From NCBI GenBank assembly GCA_003868215.1, contig QWDQ01000009.1, forward strand, positions 124,001 through 188,000: a stretch of 64,000 nt of DNA, written 5' to 3'. Within the stretch, counting starts at the first letter, position 1; each line of letters starts with the position of its first letter. The notes under the pieces are model-generated. The model was given only the letters and a program-made list of their open reading frames with translations. It was not told where the DNA came from and did no database searches. Made by a program: the position numbers and the translations under genes. The stretch is from Pseudophaeomoniella oleicola. Its lineage: Eukaryota; Ascomycota; Eurotiomycetes; Phaeomoniellales; Phaeomoniellaceae. Shown piece by piece: positions 43,416-54,874 of the stretch.

Positions 43416-44877
43416 TCATAAACTAGACCTCCTCGTGACATATCCCAACTGCGCGAGCGTCGAGATGATGCCCTGCACGCCCGTCGCGTCGGTGTGATAG
43501 CCGAGCGCGTCGGTGTTGGGCCGCAGGTCGTTCGCGAGGTCGGCTTGCAAGGCGAGGAGGGAGGCTTTTTCGAGGCCTTTGCGGCGTTCGTGGTCGATGC
43601 GCGTGCGGGTCCAGTAGGGGGAAGGAGAAGGGTTCGGAATTTGGGTGGTTGGTGACCGTCGTTGTTGTTGTTGTTTTGAAGTGGTGTTGGTGGTGGTGGT
43701 GAGTGGATCTATGGATTCGTCGTCGCAGTCGGAGCCGAGGGGAGAGGTTGTTGAGGATTCGGCGGAGAGGCTGCGGCGGCGGTCTTCGGAGCTCGCGGCA
43801 CTGCTGCTGACGGATGTTGTGCGCGATGAGGAGCGGGAGATTTGTTCGTCGTGCTCGCCGTCGTTGTTGTCATTACGGACCGGGACTGTGATTTTAGTAG
43901 GGATGGCGATGACATCTTTCTTCTCCTGGCCGGAGATTTGTGGAGTGTTGAGGGCATCGTAATCCTTGAAAAGCTGGATTTCGTCGACCTTCTCCGGGAG
44001 GAGCCCAGACGCTTCCAGCATCACTTCGGGAGCGATCGTGATGCGACCCTTTTTGAAGACCAGCTTGCTCAGAGCGGATGCGACGACAGCTTTATCGAGC
44101 TCGGGAGCGACCTTCGGTGACTTCGAGGTACTCATACTTCGAGCCTGTTGCGGATACAACGTACAGGTAGCCGGCAAGACAGCCCCTTTCTTTACGAAAT
44201 GCGTTACGACGTACATCCATTTGTCGTCCCATGTGAGGACCCGAGTGTGCAGGTCATAATGCTCGTATGGTTTGAGCTCCTTGCGAAAAGAACAGCTTAC
44301 AGCCCCTAGAGCTACTGCAAAATTTGAGGCTTTACCTCCGACGAGACTACTTGTCCCTCCTCGTACTTTCTCAATTCCACGCGCGAACAGCGTACAGATC
44401 AAATGTGTCCTAGCAACGTCGATGTCCTGCAATCAAGTCAACGAAATCCCAGGATACCTGATCGAGATGAACATACTGTAAAATAGGTTGAGTTGGACTT
44501 GTGCATGTACAAGTCGATCTCTGTGATTGGGACATGCGATGAAGTTATCAACGGCTGGAACAGTTGATCCGGAGACACTGGCTTCTCAGGTCTTAGGGAG
44601 TGTAGGACAAAGCGAAATGCGTTGATAAGTCTCAGCTAAGGATAATGAGTCTCTCAACACTTTTCGGGATATTCTGTCGACCTACATGATAGACAAATGG
44701 AAGATTCTTTGCGTTGCTTAGCAGAAACAGCACCACGAGAGTCTTCCACAGGAAGGAAAGTTGCAAAAGTCCGGACAATATCCCTGTAGTCCATGCCATT
44801 GTCGAGTAACGGGCTCCTGACACATCTACGGCCGCAAAGGCAGCCGGAAGCTGGTGTATAACAGTGCTGTTAAACAT
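43416..44877 (-). CDS. Membrane-anchored thioesterase-like (THEM6-type hot-dog) protein (three exons)
   Basis: Exons 44686-44877, 44477-44635 and 43416-44426 (minus) give about 453 residues; both introns are 50 nt. An alternative start at 44799 gives a shorter N-terminus. A hydrophobic helix (LLQLSFLWKTLVVLFLLSNA, about residues 37-56) leads to LPFVYH. The second exon carries LRLINAFRFVLHSL and the diagnostic EIDLYMHKSNSTYF. The third continues DIDVARTHLICTLF, a hot-dog core. ALGAVSCSFRKELKPYEHYDLHTRVLTWDDKWMYVVTHFV follows, as in fungal 'capsule polysaccharide biosynthesis' / THEM6-type proteins. The C-terminal 150 residues are Ser/Thr-rich and disordered. These proteins are predicted acyl-thioester hydrolases on internal membranes; activity of this subfamily is poorly shown. 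It is about 3 kb from an elongase gene. Confidence 0.82.
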
Positions 44878-47469
44878 GATAGCTCTGGTTCGACGTCGCC
44901 GGCAGCCTGTACCCTTGAAAAAAACTCGAGAAGCCACAGAGACACCTGTTGATTTCGATGCAGATGGGAAAGGCCTCAATCGAGGACAAGACAGACAAGA
45001 GGTAATAGTGGAGAAGAGATCTTAGAGGTGAGCATAGATCCAGATTGGGACTGTCAACATACAACCGCCCTTCGAATGGGAGCCGGCCACCTGTACCAGT
45101 CTCTGTGTGTCATCATCGTCATTGGGATGGGTGCGCATTTATTTCGCATGCGAAGTGTTCGATGAAGATGTCGATCACCGAGAACTTACGTGATGCTTTG
45201 CCTACAGACTGAGTGCATGGAATGGCTTCTCGAGAGGTTCAGTGGATCAAGCTCCTCCATCAAGCTCCTCCAAGATGGTAAAACAAAAGACCCCTCAGCT
45301 GTTCCCATAGCGCGATACCATGGGGTTACAGAGCTGAAAGAACGAAGTTACCGTCATACTCTCGCGGTACAACGTATCTTGAGAGGTTTAGTCACTCTGC
45401 GTATCGGAAATGTAAGCATTGGCCGAAGACAGAAGATGCTAATGCATTCACACTCCCAGGAAACCCCGTGGGCCGCTGCGTGCAAGGGGATGATTGCCCA
45501 ACACGGAAGCATCGCGGACTCTTTTGGATGATCGACAGTGCGGACATGGTATGTAGCAGTGACTTCGCTGTGTCAGCGAGCCAGTGGAGTACTCTGCTGG
45601 ATAGGAATGATGTGGTATGAAGTCAGAGATCTGTTTTAAGACATGGTAAATATTCCGCAGGTTCTCCAGGCTGATGGAGTATGTAGCTCTGTCGATCCGA
45701 ACGATGAAGCGACGGCTCGACGGATCCGGTCTGTACTCGTTCTTGCAGGTACACCAGTATGATACGGAGAGCCATTAATAACACCTTTCCTTACATCGAA
45801 GTCCTTGACTTGGCAAGGCAAGTAGTGTACTCATCCCGTCCTAGATCGTACCAGTATCGGTGCAATAAAGTCTCTTTAATCGAGGAGAGGTGGGACGGAA
45901 TACAGTAAAAGATCAGAGTCTCCATATATTCCCGCCCGGTGAGCCACCTACCGCTCCAGCGGCTGTAGGTTTGACATCAAAAGATATCAAATCTATCGAC
46001 TAGCACCAGGCGGAGTGGAAATCGGATCGCTCAGATTTGCTGTGAATAGCACATAGTAACAATAAGAATGAGAAGTTGACAATGCCGAGACTAGGTGACC
46101 CGCTCTGGGATCTTCAGCGCGACACTGTATCTCATCCCCTCGCCCTTGACTAAAGATCGACGATCAGTCTGATGTAGTAACACTAGAGTGCCCCGGCATG
46201 TTGGAACACCACCAATGGTTCCAAATAACTTTGAGAAACCTCGCAGATATGATTTTCTCGGAATCAGGCACGTGAAAATCATGCATGTTTCGAGCAAACC
46301 TTTTGTTATCGCTGCTTGCAAAGTACCTACTTTGGTGCTTTTCCTGTAATCGTGCAGTCTTCACCTGCCGATCACTGTGGGACGGAATGTTTTCCTGACT
46401 GAAATCATCGAAGTCGATTCCAATAGGATATGACCCGCTCGAAGTTGATGATTATTTACATCCATTCCATTGGGCTTCATCAATTTCCCTCTGGAGCGAT
46501 TTCAGCTGGGATTGTGCCTTGCTCGTCGATGGAAGTTGTGATGGCAGCAAGTTCGAGGTGATGATAATCTTGGGCACACCGCTACGTGGGCCGTTACCGT
46601 TATCCTCTCCCGCCCAATCCCGGCATCTTAGAGATCTGAAGCTTGGTATGAAATGTACTGCATCCAGTGACGTAGAAGACTTACTAGCGAAGCGCTTGAT
46701 ACCCTCAAAACATGAAAAGGATATGCGCTCATATGGACACACTGCCTGCCACTCACGCCTTACCGTCCAAGTTCTGCAATTTATCTGCCGTGCTGCCTAG
46801 CAATCTCGGGCAGGGATACGGCCGCGCTTAATGGAGTCCTGTGGCGTCCATTGTACAGATCCTATCGGCAGGGATCTCGCTGAATGCGGAAATATCAATC
46901 TGGTTCAGCCCGTGGCAGAAGAAAGCCTTGGTGATTGAGAAAGGAAATGATGTTCCGTCACTGCAGAAAACGGCAGAAGTCGGCCCAAATGGGAACTTCG
47001 GCCGAGACAACGTTCCGTCTTCCGCCTGTTTGCCTCATGTACTGTTGGCCTCATGTATTACTGTTGTGCCTGTTGTGACGATCGTGGCAGAGCTGCTTGC
47101 TGAGCATGTGAATTGCACAGACCATGCTGCATTGTTTGCTTACGTGGTGCGAGGGTTAAGGCTTTCTCTACTACTACGTAGTATGTTTAGTACTATCGGT
47201 ACTCTCTTTGCTATCCTCACTGCATTTGTTACTATAATTATAACTATAATTGGCTATTAAGTGTGTTCATGGATAAATCTGAACAGTGACTGGCTGGATG
47301 GCGACGTAGCGCACTAAATGATCAACACTGACGGTTCTGTACTCCATGTCCGTCTTTCAGAACCTTGGATACAATTAGGTGTTCAACGGTACTGTATATC
47401 CCAGGGTCTGCAAAAACCATCGCAGGACCCCTGGCGCTCAAAAACATGTAAACGTTGCACATTGCAGAC
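44878..47469. other. 2.6-kb intergenic region
   Basis: No supportable gene. Open frames at 45190-45531 and 46841-47260 (plus) and 46452-46742 (minus) lack motifs and introns that would extend them. One exact palindrome copy lies at 47172. The region is promoter for the minus-strand thioesterase-like gene on its left and 3' UTR of the elongase on its right. Confidence 0.5.
47172..47183. repeat. 12-bp palindrome TACTACGTAGTA, copy 5
   Basis: Exact copy about 290 bases beyond the elongase stop codon, preceded by an extra CTAC. Confidence 0.85.
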
Positions 47470-48612
47470 TCAATTCCTAGATCCCTGTGAAACCTTGACC
47501 ATGGTTGCCTGTACTGCCTCGCTTGTAGTTTTGACCGCATCTTGTGCTTTTGATGTCGTCTCTGGAATGGTTGGAACTTGAGAGTCCTTCATGCTGGTCA
47601 ACGCCCCTTGCGGCTGTGGCGACTTCTTGTACGTGGAGAAGTAGAATAGAACAAACAGGACCAGGTAAGAACTAAGAATAGCACATCCGCTGAAGGCGGC
47701 GAACTCTTCACCGGCGCATGTGCCAATGTGAGGCAACTGTGGAGCATACGTGCTAGTAAAGTAATCCCACGATGCGAAATAGATGAATCCTGTGTATGGT
47801 TAGACATAGAAACACCAGCAGACGTGAGACACTTACCAAGATCAAGAATGAACTGGCTGATTTGTAGCAGCGTGATATACTTCTTCCACCAGATTCTGAT
47901 ACCCCTGGCCGCTTGGGCGTAGTAGTAGTACATGACCACATGGACGGTCAAATTCAGTGTGATGGGAACCCACGAAACGGATGTGTGGCCCAGGAGCTGA
48001 CTGTAGCAGAGTGCAGCGGTAGCTCCATGATGATAGGTATGCAGGAAAGCTAGCAGGTTAGAAGTCTGTGCTAAATTTCGCCGAGAGAGACTCACTGAGG
48101 GGCTTCTTCTTTAATACGAGGAAGACTGTGTCCAGGAGCTCAAGGTACTTGGTAAGGTAGTTGAGGTAGTACAGGACGACCAATGGCTGTGTCCATCCAG
48201 TAGCACCGCAGATGCCGTCATAAAGCCCATTTCGCCATAGGCCAGGAGCTAGCTGCTGTATGAAGCCGGCAAGAAGGATTCCACTGATTGCTGTAAGGTA
48301 GAAGTTGTGCACTATGAAAAGTGAATTGAGCTTCAATGCAGAGCGGTTACGCATAAACTCGCGTCCGCCGAAAACGACAGAGTAGTAGATGACCAATGCC
48401 GTCACAGTCTCCTTCAGGGTTGACATTGGAGTCGAACCAGGAACGAATTCGAATGAATCGACATGGTATCCGTTGACAGGATACCAGAGATGGTCAATAA
48501 TCGCGTAGGGCGAAAGAGCGTAGGGTGAGAATGACATGCCCTTTTCGGACACTCCAATCATTGGAAAGGCGAACATGCCCTGAGGGTCAATGGTGCTGTT
48601 CATAGCCTCCAT
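47470..48612 (-). CDS. ELO-family fatty acid elongase (three exons)
   Basis: Exons 48096-48612, 47837-48049 and 47470-47789 (minus) give 349 residues, the usual ELO size; introns are 46 and 47 nt. The ATG at 48612 (ACCATGG) is preferred. Family marks in order are [13 protein letters not shown], the [27 protein letters not shown] block, the catalytic histidine box HTYHH (H176, H179, H180), [20 protein letters not shown], and [18 protein letters not shown]. Six or seven hydrophobic helices are visible. These ER enzymes (3-ketoacyl-CoA synthases) condense malonyl-CoA with acyl-CoA to lengthen fatty acids. The C-terminal tail is not a plain dilysine signal (KVSQGSRN), so ER retention may differ. 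The divergent neighbour at 49950 is a P450, which is suggestive but not proof of a shared pathway. Confidence 0.94.
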
Positions 48613-49949
48613 GGTAAAGGGTGACAATTGCGCAGAACTTGACCTTTGGCAAGAGAGAGAGAGAAAAAGAGGACTACAGAAACTGCAATCAAAGAGACAT
48701 GATCAAGACGAGGACTCGAGGAGGAAATTGTAAACAAATATGTAGCCTTTGATGCAGCTCTACAATCAGAGATGATCAGGGTGATCATTCCGCATTTGAT
48801 CAACTTTGAACCAGCTTCCTGGGACGGATTCCATTGAGCTCGCTAGGACACAAGGAAAGAGCATATGCACCCAAGCTTCAATACCACACAAATTGATCAC
48901 GGTGGAGAATTGACTCATATGTCGTCAGGGCGCGATAGCTCAAGACTCGCTGGCGGACCGTGAAGGAGGGCAATAATAGATAAGTCAGGATGATCCACCC
49001 TTGTTCAGTAGCAGCCTTGGTATCAACGCCGCTGAATGGATGGAAGGCATTTCGTGGCTTGAGATACGAGAGGGCCACCTTGATGATTTCGACGCTGGAG
49101 GATGACAATACGGTACAGGCCGATAATATCAGCTGTCTGTAACACCGTTGAAATGTTCCATAGTGTTACATTACCAAGCGGTGGTCGAGGATGTGTACTG
49201 CGTAGTAAGAGACATGGACCGAGTGGAAGATGTTAAGTTTCCGGAAAAAGAACCAACCAAGCTAAGCTCATTCGGATTCCCCTTTCCACGTCGATCGTCA
49301 CATCTCCACTACACACAATCCACTGTCCTTGAGTCTTGTACGTCAATTGCTCCACCAGATCTTGTTCTCTGCTATTGCCTAGTACCGTAGTACATCGTAT
49401 CTTGCAATGGCATGCTCTGATTTGGTCCACCACTGTGATGTTTTGATATGGGACAAGTGAGAACAACTCCTGCATTCAGACACAACCCGGAGCAACCGTA
49501 CCAATTCGAGATATGATCAACCATCCCTCAAGCTGACCCGTGCATTGCAGGTAACCAAAGCAGGATTGAAAAATGCAATAAACCCAACATTGGCACTTTC
49601 TGCAAGTGCTTTGGCGCATCATTTGCCATTTGGGGGATGGCTCTGAGCCAGCCTCTGTCCGCTCTGGTCAGCATGACGCTAGAGTTCACCTTACTGTCTC
49701 TCGCCCTGGTCGTTCTGCCGAAAGTCTCATGGAGATAAATACCGTTTACAAATATTGCTCTTACTCCCGAAGGAGGTGGATACCTGAGATCATCGTTTTC
49801 ACCAATATCGTGCTTTCTGTTTGTTGAGTGTTGATTGTCTGTCTGTTTATACTCCCGCGTCTCCCAAACAACTTGTTCTCACTTTCTCAAAGTCCCGTGT
49901 CCCAAGCTCTTTCCCTAACCTGTCAGTCCTCCTCTACCATTTCGAAGAG
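48613..49949. promoter_or_regulatory. Divergent intergenic region between elongase and P450
   Basis: About 1.3 kb shared by two genes transcribed outward, so it may act as a bidirectional control region. Open frames inside it (such as 48878-49108 minus and 49606-49827 plus) lack family motifs. A near-palindrome TACTGCGTAGTA lies at about 49197-49208. Confidence 0.45.
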
Positions 49950-51725
49950 ATGGCGAGCCTCAAGCTTCCGTTCATGCCGACCATGCTGGCAGCTGCTGGT
50001 GGTGGCATGGTCGCGTCCAAGACTACCTCACTGACGACCCCCGTCGCCATGACATGGGCTTTCGGCATTGCCTTGTCGTTCTATATTGTCTACTCTTCCT
50101 ATATTTATCCTCTGTATTTATCGCCTTTAAGGAAAGTGCCGACTGTGTCAGGAAACCCTCTCTGGGGACAGTTCTTTGACATTATTCTCAACGAAGTTGG
50201 TATCCCTCAGCGAAAATGGCATGCCGAACATGGCCAAATCGTTCGATACTTCTTCCCGTTTGGTGCGGAGAGATTGTCAGTCGCAGAGGACGATGCCATC
50301 AAACAAATCACGGTTCGCAACCCATACAACTACCCCAAACCTATGCGTGCGAAGTTGTGGATGGTCCGCATCTTAGGAGAGGGAGTGCTCTTAGCAGAGG
50401 GCGACACGCATGTGAAGCAAAGAAAGGCCCTCGCTCCTGGCTTTTCCATTAGCTCCATACGTACCCTCACACCTGTATTTTGGCAAAAGGCTTTGCTCCT
50501 TGCACAGCTCTGGCATGAGGAATTCACAGCCGAGAAAGTCCAAAGCAAGTCGTTTGAAGTCCTAGAGTGGCTAAATAGAACCACTCTCGACATTATTGGC
50601 GCTGCAGGCTTGGGTACGGAAATCGATTCTCTTCGCAACCCGGATGCTCCTTTGAGGGAGGCCTATCGTCTGGTGTTCGCATTCGATGTCATGTCACGTA
50701 TCTTCCATGGCTTGACAGCATTTGTTCCTATGGTCAAATACCTTCCAGCGAAGATGAATCAGGACATGCAGGTGTCTAGAGATATCATCCTGGATAAGGC
50801 ATCGGATATTATCAACCAGAAGACAGCGGCTGCTAAGGCGGCCAACGGTCCAAAGGGCAAGGATATCATCAGTCTGATAATCAAGGTACGTATCTCGCAA
50901 ATTCTCGGATGCGCAGGGCTGACAGAAGCAATCTCAGGATAATCTCAAGGCTACTGGTGAAGATAGTTTGTCTTTCGAAGAGAGCCGGGATCAAGTCATG
51001 ACTTTCCTCGGTGCTGGCCACGATACTACCGCTACTAGTACGTCTAATCAACTAAATTTCATACGCGTACTAATGAAAAGCAGGCGTGGCGTGGACTTTG
51101 CATCTCATTTCCAAATATCCTGAGGTTCAGGATAAACTCCGGGCAGAGATCAAGCAATACATGCCTTTCCTTTTCGACCCTGAGACACGCACAAAGTCCG
51201 AGTTTCTCGACAAGGCTGATGCTGATCAACTCCCATATCTTGACAACGTTTGCCGAGAGACTCTTCGATACATTCCTGCCATCCCGATGACGGTCAGACA
51301 AAACATTCGCCCGGACAAGCTCGGTGACTATGAAATACCGGCGGGGACGACGCTATACATTCTGGCTCAAGTCATCAATCGCATGCCCGAGTATTGGGGT
51401 CCAACTGCCGATAAGTTCGATCCCGAGCGTTGGGACCATCTTCCTTCCACCTACACCCAAAATGCTTTCATGACATGTAAGAGCGCTCTCCATATTTGAA
51501 ATTCTACAGATGCTGACCTGTCTTGCAGTTTTGCAAGGTCCTCGTGGTTGTATCGGCCGCAAGTTTGCCGAAGTTGAAATGAAGCTGTTGCTGTGTTCAC
51601 TGCTCAGCATGTATACGTTTGAGCCTGATCGTTCGGTTGATGATCCCGAAAATTGGAAGATGTGGAGATTGGTCCTTCGCCCAAAGGACGGTGTGCGCCT
51701 CATTGTGAAGCCTCTGACTTCATGA
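49950..51725 (+). CDS. Cytochrome P450 monooxygenase (four exons)
   Basis: Exons 49950-50885, 50938-51037, 51084-51476 and 51529-51725 give 541 residues; introns are 46-52 nt. An N-terminal membrane helix (VAMTWAFGIALSFYIVYSSYIYPLYL) is followed by the proline hinge SPLRKVP. The I-helix oxygen motif is AGHDTT (338-343). ExxR is ETLR (404-407). The PERF-like motif is FDPERW. The heme loop is FLQGPRGCIGRKFA with ligand C484. All essential P450 elements are intact, so this is an ER-bound class II enzyme needing CPR. The HVKQRKALAPGFS and GPRxCIG style recalls CYP4-like clans that act on fatty acids or hydrophobic metabolites. The family cannot be fixed from sequence by eye. An in-frame ATG 43 codons upstream is less likely to be used. 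Confidence 0.95.
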
Positions 51726-52545
51726 GCCGGAATTATAATATAGTTAGATTTCTATAAAGATTAGGTGCGATCAATAAAGGGTAATTCTGAGTAAATGAAT
51801 GATAAGTCGTGGATCGGTGTTGGCTGCAACATTCAAATGCACCCAGGAGTCATACACGAAGCCGAGACTGTATGCCAAGTCCAACGAGCTCTGCGTATCG
51901 TCAATCGTAGTCTTGGTCCGACCTTCTACAGGAATTGACCTATACTGGAACACTACCAATAAACAAGTGTACGTAACGTAAACATGTTGATCACGGCTTA
52001 TTGTCTCTCCTTGCTCGGGAATGCCATCGATTCAGCCATTCAGCCATTCAGCAGGCTCCACCAAGTCAGCTACCTTGGCCTTACTGTGACAATGGCTTTT
52101 TACTATGTACTATAGTACGCCGATCATACATTTCCCAGTTTCTCCTTCTCAGCTACTGCAGTGCTTATGCATGATCATGCCGATCTTGCATTCTATGGTG
52201 TACGTCCCTCGTTCCAAATATTGCAACTATGTTGGCCACTAGGTTATTGGGATTTCAATACGCCGGTATGCTGGCTCGGCTGGTTCTAACAACCCTCGCG
52301 CTTGTCAGTACGACTACCGGCTACAAACATGGAAGACCCTTCGATGACTTAATGACCCAATTTCACTTCGTGGGTAAGTTATCCAGCGGTTCACTGGTCG
52401 ATGACTCGGCAAGTCGAACACTGTCCCACGTAAGTAAACACACCACCAGATTCCCTTGTTTACTCACGGTTCTCTCTTTCCTTTCTATTCTTATTTACTA
52501 TCCATGGCAAACGACCTGTTCAATATCCTTGTGTGAAACAACACT
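51726..52545. other. Intergenic region between P450 and efflux pump
   Basis: About 820 bases. It has three tandem ATTCAGCC-type units at 52029-52053 and a TACTATGTACTATAGTACG near-palindrome at about 52101-52119. An open frame from 52229 overlaps the next gene in another frame and begins with a signal-like hydrophobic run, but it has no supporting motif. Confidence 0.5.
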
Positions 52546-54874
52546 ATGGCATTCGCTCCTGCATGGAGTAAGACGGACAATAATGCTTACCTCAACGACA
52601 TTGTTGGTGAGATCATTCAGACGGGAGGAGGTGGCAGGGACGGTGGGCTTTGCAAGGATGCTGGCTACAATTCCGAGGATGATATGGTAGAAGTGCCATG
52701 GACAGAAGAGTTCTTGCAAAGGCCGCCAGAGGCAGCTTCCCAGTGGTCGGTCGCAAGGCATTTGCGCGACGGATCTGGACCCATTTCAATCAAGGATCTT
52801 GATCGATCCATTAACAGGTCCGAAACGCCTGCGGCGAAGTCATCTCGATCCTCAAGAAGTAGCTGGGGACCGCCTCAACGCTCACGGAGATCTGATGATT
52901 TGAATCCAGCGAGCGGACCCTCAACGACGGAATCTTACTATGTTGATCCCAGATCAAGATCTCGAAGAGCTAGGCTGTCTTCACCGAGGGCTGATGAGAC
53001 TGCACTTCCAGAGTCAGAGGCGTTCGGAGAAAGAAATTTCTCGAGACCGTTGTTTCCACCACATCCAGCAGTTCGCAGCTGTTACTCTTTGGCTGGAGAG
53101 ACTGATCTAGATGCGTACTCTTCAATATCAGATGCCGAGATTAGTCAAGGGCAATTCAACTCCGATCGAAATATCCTGGAACTCGATTCGAAGAAAGCAG
53201 TGGCACCTTCGACGGAGGATCAAGATTACCCAACTTCTTGGAAGCTCAGTCTGATTATGGTTGGATTATGCCTAGCCGTGTTTTTGATTTCCCTGGACCG
53301 AAATATCATCACTACTGTGAGTCGTTTAGTGCCGAGCCGACAGGAGAAGCTGACACGCCACGTAGGCAATCCCTCGCATTACTGCAGAGTTTGGCTCATA
53401 TGACTATATCGGTTGGTATGGTAGTGCTTATCTCATGACTGCATGTGCTTTTCAACCACTATATGGCCGAGTGTACATATCCTTCGCCACCAAATCTTCG
53501 TTTCTTGGGGCATTGGCTGTCTTCGAGGCCGGTAGCTTGATTTGCGCGCTCGCACCAAGCTCCGTCACACTCATTGCAGGGAGAGCAATTCAAGGGCTTG
53601 GAAGCGCAGGAGTCCTGACAGGGGCCTTTGTCGTTGCTACGCAGAGCGTTCCTCTGCATAAGCGACCGGTCTTCTTCGCCGCAATTGGGATCCTGTACGT
53701 TTGCAAGCCACAACCTTGAATAGGAGGCTAATCTAGCATTAGGTATGGCTGTGGAGCAACTGTCGGTCCATTGCTTGGAGGTGTATTCACCGATCGCGCA
53801 TCATGGCGATGGTGCTTTTGGTTCAACCTACCCGTCGGAGCAATCACATTCGTGTCGATGATGTTGTTTTTCAAGAAACCTAACACGGGCGTTTCTCAGG
53901 ATCGTCCAGCATTTATCCGGCGATTGCTTGAGCTCGATATCCTGAGCAACATGGTTCTCTTAGGTGCCTGTATCATGCTCTTTGTAGCATTGGAGGCACC
54001 AAACCAAGGGTATGCATGGGATTCGGCGCATGTGATCGGCCTTTTTGCAGGCACTGGCGGCGCTACCGTCTTATTGGTGGCCCTTCAATGGTATATGGGC
54101 GACAAAGCGCTTCTACCGCCTAGGATAATTCTTCAGCGAACAGTTGCTTGCAGTTGCCTATTTGCAATCTTCGTTTATGGCGTTTTGGGTGTCCATGCCT
54201 ATTTCCTCCCCATTTGGTTTCAAGCTGTGAAAGGAACTAGTGCTGTACAATCAGGGGTGGACATGATCCCGTATATGCTTGCCAACGCTCTCTTCGGCTT
54301 GTTTGCTGGAGTCTTCGTCTCAAAGAATGGCTACTTCACTCCCCCTGCCATTGTTGGATGTGCTATTGGAGCCGCAGGGTGCGGGCTTCTGAGCATCCTG
54401 CATATCTCTACAAGCTCGGCGCATTGGATCGGCTATGAGGTTCTTGTTTCAGCTGGTCTCGGTATGGCAGTTCAACAGGGGTTTGTCGCCGTTCAGACTG
54501 TTCTTCCCGTCGGCCAACTCCCAATTGGCACTGCCGCTGTCGTGGCGAGCCAATCGCTAGGTGGTGCCATCTTCATCAGTGTTGGAAATACTATATTCCA
54601 GAGCATTCTGCTCAGCGACATCTCAAACAACCCAGCATTGTCCGGTCTTGACACCACCAAACTTGCCAGTACGGGAATCACTTCTTTCCGGTCGATGGTG
54701 AATGCTACTCAGTTGCAAGCGCTCCTGAGAATCTACAATAGTTCGTTGCGAACTGTCTTTATTGCTTGCATTCCGCTCGCGGGCATTGCATTCCTTTTCA
54801 GCCTCGGGCTCGAATGGAAGAGTGTCAAGGCAAAACAGCAGGCCGGTGATGCCGAGAAATCATCGACTCCATAG
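52546..54874 (+). CDS. MFS efflux transporter, DHA2 (14-TMS) family, long N-terminal tail (three exons)
   Basis: Exons 52546-53316, 53366-53694 and 53743-54874 give 743 residues; introns are 49 and 48 nt. The membrane part starts at about residue 232 (SLIMVGLCLAVFLISLDRNIITTAIPRI). DHA2 features include WYGSAYLMTACAFQ, GRAIQGLGSAGVLTG, the antiporter motif GATVGPLLGGVFTD followed by SWRWCFWFNLPVG, and further helices to about residue 725. Close relatives export mycotoxins and drugs by proton antiport at the plasma membrane (the aflT/GliA type). The first 230 residues are hydrophilic, with Ser/Arg-rich stretches such as KSSRSSRSSWG. That is longer than the usual 50-100 residue tail. It lies downstream of, and on the same strand as, the P450. 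Confidence 0.93.

Noticed and set aside
46452-46742. 96-residue minus-strand open frame
   Set aside because: No motif, no splice continuation seen, and isolated in non-coding DNA.
46841-47260. 139-residue plus-strand open frame with hydrophobic end
   Set aside because: The hydrophobic tail comes from AT-rich sequence, and the frame includes the intergenic palindrome; no family resemblance.
48878-49108. 76-residue minus-strand frame between elongase and P450
   Set aside because: No family motif and no neighbouring exon with which it joins.
52229-52690. Plus-strand frame starting with a signal-like hydrophobic run
   Set aside because: Overlaps the efflux pump start in another frame and loses coherent composition after about 60 residues.
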